Assembly (NCBI RefSeq): GCF_049446075.1
Contig: NZ_JBMSEB010000001.1
Location: 372,001 to 436,000 of the forward strand
DNA: 64,000 nt
Direction: 5' to 3'
Origin: Humibacter sp049446075
GTDB taxonomy: Bacteria; Actinomycetota; Actinomycetes; Actinomycetales; Microbacteriaceae
A program made the translations under genes and the position numbers. Positions 61,890 through 64,000 of the stretch are shown one piece after another; positions within the stretch are counted from its first letter, which is position 1, and each line of letters opens with the position of its first letter. The notes beneath the pieces are model-generated. The model did not search any database and was not told the DNA's origin. It saw only the letters and a program-made list of their open reading frames with translations.

Positions 61890-63629
61890 TCACTTCGCCT
61901 GGTCGTAGCTGTCGACGATCGCAACGCTGAGCGGGAACTCGCCGGGAAAGCCTCCGAACAGCAGTCGTCCCGCAGCGGCTGCCGACTCCCTCACCGCATT
62001 TGCTGCCTCTTCCGCCACTGCCGCCGGGGTGTGCACGACCACCTCATCGTGGAGGAAGTAGACCAGGTGGGGACTCACGTCGAACGGCGGTGCCGCACGG
62101 GACGGCTGCTCACCGGCAAGGGAGACGAGGCGGTTGCGAAGCTCTGCCATCCAGCACAGCGCCCATTCGGCCGCCGTGCCCTGCACCACGAAGTTGCGGG
62201 TGAACCTGCCCCAGTCGCGGGCTCTTCCCCGCGCGCGTCGCTCCTGGTCGGCTGTGGCCCCTGGCAGGGATGCCTCGTGCTGCCCCTCGAACCACTCGTG
62301 AGACGGGAGCGGCGACGTGCGGCCGAGCAGTGTGCTCACTGTCTCGCCGCGCTCCCCCGCGGCAGCGGCGTCGGAGACGAGAGAGAGCGCGAGCGGGAAC
62401 GCGCGTGCCAGCCGCGGAAGAACCCGCGCCCCGTCGCCCGTGGTGCCGCCGTACATCGCCGCCAACATCCCCACCTTCGCGTGCTGCCTGCTGTCCACGA
62501 CGCCCGACGACACCAAGCCGTCGTACAAGTCCCGCCCTCGTCCGGCAGCTGCCATGCGTTCGTCGTGCGAGAGCCCCGCCAGGATGCGCGGCTCCAGTTG
62601 CGCGGCATCCGCGACGATGAGCTTCCATCCCGGATCCGCGACCACCGCTCCCCTGATCTGCTTCGGCAGCTGCAGCGCGCCGCCTCCGCTGGTTGCCCAG
62701 CGTCCCGTGACCACGCCACCCGGCAGGTAGTCGGGACGGAACCGGCCGTCGTGCACCCAGGCATCCAGCCATGCCCAGCCGTTCGCTGTGTAGAGCCGAG
62801 AGAGCTTCTTGTATTCGAGCACTGCCGGCATGGCAGGATGCTTCACCTCGCGCAACTCCCACGCCCGTGTGCTCGACGCGTTCACGCCCGCGCGTTGGAG
62901 CGCCTTCATGAGTTCACCCGGCGAGTCGGGATTCAGCGTCGGCGCATCGAGCTCGCTGCGGATCTGCGCGACGAGCTGCTCCATGCGCTGCGGCCGGCCG
63001 CCGAGCGGATCGCGTGGGCCGAGCAGTTGCGTGAGCAGCCGGTCGTGCACGTCGCCACGCCACGGAAGGCCTGCGTGTCTCAGCTCCGCGGCCACGAGGG
63101 ATCCTGCGGATTCGGCGGCAAGGAGCAGGCGAAGGCGGGATGCCGTGCCTGCATCGGAGACAGCTGCGACGGCGTGGACCTGGGCACGCAGCTCCTGCAC
63201 CTCGTCGGCGTCGGTCGATGCGGCGGCCGGTTCATCGAGGCTGAACAACACTGCGTCGTCGGATTGTTGCCCTGATGGGACGTGTTCGGCCCACGGCGGT
63301 GGCGCGCCGTGCAGCCGGGTGTGAGCGGTAGCGGCTGCCCCGCGCAGGATCGTGCCGCAGAGCGCTAGATCGACGCAGCGCTCGACACGGATGCCGTCCG
63401 CAAGCAAGCGCGGATACCACGCTCGGGTGCTGCGCCAGGCCCAGCGCGGATGCTTCCGCTCCGCACCCGTCACGTACTCCGGCCACTCCCCTGAGTCGAC
63501 GCGGGTGTCGGCGGTCGTTTCACCGTTCCTGTCGACCGCGGTCACGACCACGTCGTGCGAGTCGCGCCGCACGACCAGATTCCCGCTCGTCGGGCCGGCT
63601 TGCGGCGCCGCGGGTGCGGACTCGGACAT
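61890..63629 (-). CDS. Family A DNA polymerase with degenerate exonuclease region
   Basis: A 579-residue protein of the actinobacterial class often labelled bifunctional 3'-5' exonuclease/DNA polymerase. The polymerase half keeps VVTGRWATSGGGALQLP, motif A DAAQLEPRIL, motif B RQHAKVGMLAAMYGG and motif C FLHDEVVVH, so DNA synthesis looks possible. The N-terminal 200 residues do not show the DxE exonuclease triad, so proofreading is doubtful. There is no 5' nuclease domain, so it is not PolA. ATG at 63629 after GGGGAG. Role unknown, perhaps repair. Confidence 0.78.
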   Translation of the reverse strand: MSESAPAAPQAGPTSGNLVVRRDSHDVVVTAVDRNGETTADTRVDSGEWPEYVTGAERKHPRWAWRSTRAWYPRLLADGIRVERCVDLALCGTILRGAAATAHTRLHGAPPPWAEHVPSGQQSDDAVLFSLDEPAAASTDADEVQELRAQVHAVAAVSDAGTASRLRLLLAAESAGSLVAAELRHAGLPWRGDVHDRLLTQLLGPRDPLGGRPQRMEQLVAQIRSELDAPTLNPDSPGELMKALQRAGVNASSTRAWELREVKHPAMPAVLEYKKLSRLYTANGWAWLDAWVHDGRFRPDYLPGGVVTGRWATSGGGALQLPKQIRGAVVADPGWKLIVADAAQLEPRILAGLSHDERMAAAGRGRDLYDGLVSSGVVDSRQHAKVGMLAAMYGGTTGDGARVLPRLARAFPLALSLVSDAAAAGERGETVSTLLGRTSPLPSHEWFEGQHEASLPGATADQERRARGRARDWGRFTRNFVVQGTAAEWALCWMAELRNRLVSLAGEQPSRAAPPFDVSPHLVYFLHDEVVVHTPAAVAEEAANAVRESAAAAGRLLFGGFPGEFPLSVAIVDSYDQAK

Positions 63630-63703
63630 CGCTCCCCTCGCCTGCTCCCGAGCTCCTGGCATCTCAGCCGAGGCAGCCCTCCTGATCGAAACTGTCTTCG
63701 ATC

Positions 63704-64000
63704 CTACTTGGCCGCGACGGGCTCCCCGCGCTGGCGACCGAGCAGAGTCATGGCGTCGCGCACCGTTAGGCCGGGGAGGTAGGCGCGGAGCAGAGCAAGC
63801 CCGATGACGGGGAGCGAGACGGGATCCGGATACGCCAGCAGCAGCGGACGCAACTCCGGCTGGAACTTGCGCTTGAACGCCAGCAGAGACCGGAATCCGT
63901 ACATCGCCTCGAGGGAAGAGGCGAGCAGCGCGAGCACGGCCTCGATCGCGCTTTCGGGGGCATCCGCTGTCGTCGTGCGTGCCAGCGGAGCGGCGGAGAG
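63704..64000 (-). CDS. MprF-like (lysylphosphatidylglycerol synthetase family) C-terminal fragment
   Basis: The C-terminal 98 residues of a gene that continues beyond the right edge. The stretch LEAMYGFRSLLAFKRKFQPELRPLLLAYPDP is typical of the DUF2156/MprF C-terminal domain, which transfers lysine or alanine to membrane lipids. The protein ends RQRGEPVAAK. The N-terminal membrane part is outside the window. Confidence 0.65.
   Translation of the reverse strand, partial: LSAAPLARTTTADAPESAIEAVLALLASSLEAMYGFRSLLAFKRKFQPELRPLLLAYPDPVSLPVIGLALLRAYLPGLTVRDAMTLLGRQRGEPVAAK

Overview
The window is a dense, high-GC (roughly two-thirds G+C) actinobacterial chromosome segment. Gene content (DUF3093, DUF4193, SepH, DUF3145, a DUF7882-like protein, FasR-type regulator beside fabD, homodimeric PDH E1, GlnA1/GlnA2/GlnE) and protein style point to Microbacteriaceae, close to Leifsonia or its relatives. 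That family assignment is inference from recognised families. No insertion sequence, prophage, integrase or CRISPR array is visible; this looks like core chromosome.

Layout. 1-8.1 kb: DUF3093 (partial), DUF4193, sepH, a phosphodiesterase-like protein, convergent parC and parE, and a small DUF7455-like protein. 8.2-13.7 kb: a minus-strand run rpoD > murT-like > gatD-like > two alanine-racemase-like genes, coupled by 4-nt overlaps or short gaps. 14-24.3 kb: MFS transporter, PAC2 protein, pepA, lpdA, the E2 acyltransferase, a pseudokinase, lipB and lipA. 24.3-27.1 kb: DUF4191, RDD protein and glnA1 with a GlnR-type operator. 27.2-32.5 kb: galU, ugd, a membrane-anchored GH26 and a processive GT2 synthase, a compact polysaccharide locus. 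33-40.8 kb: glnE, glnA2, panB, a SPOR-like protein, map, ppgK and RNase P RNA. 40.8-48.9 kb: coiled-coil protein, Nif3-like protein, thyA-folA, M23 peptidase, small accessory genes, tRNA-Val and a peroxiredoxin. 49-56.8 kb: aceE, fasR and fabD-fabH-acpP-fabF, linking acetyl-CoA supply to fatty-acid synthesis. 56.8-64 kb: DUF3145, an ArsR-MFS pair with a visible operator, an ECF42-like sigma factor, DUF1684, a family-A DNA polymerase and the end of an MprF-like protein.

The most interesting region is 8.2-12.3 kb. The GatD-like protein has Gly and Gln where the glutaminase Cys and His should be. Its MurT partner lacks the four-Cys zinc ribbon. The two adjacent alanine-racemase paralogues have lost complementary halves of the active site: one keeps the PLP lysine but not the catalytic tyrosine, the other keeps the tyrosine but not the lysine. 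The pair could form one composite active site as a heterodimer. Canonical MurT/GatD amidates the alpha-carboxyl of D-Glu in lipid II. Microbacteriaceae have B-type peptidoglycan, in which that same carboxyl carries the cross-bridge. My hypothesis is that this operon has been repurposed to make or attach the B-type bridge amino acid.

Other points of note are many probable leaderless genes (a -10-like hexamer 6-9 nt before the start codon) and an apparent excess of the heptamer GGATGCC/GGCATCC.
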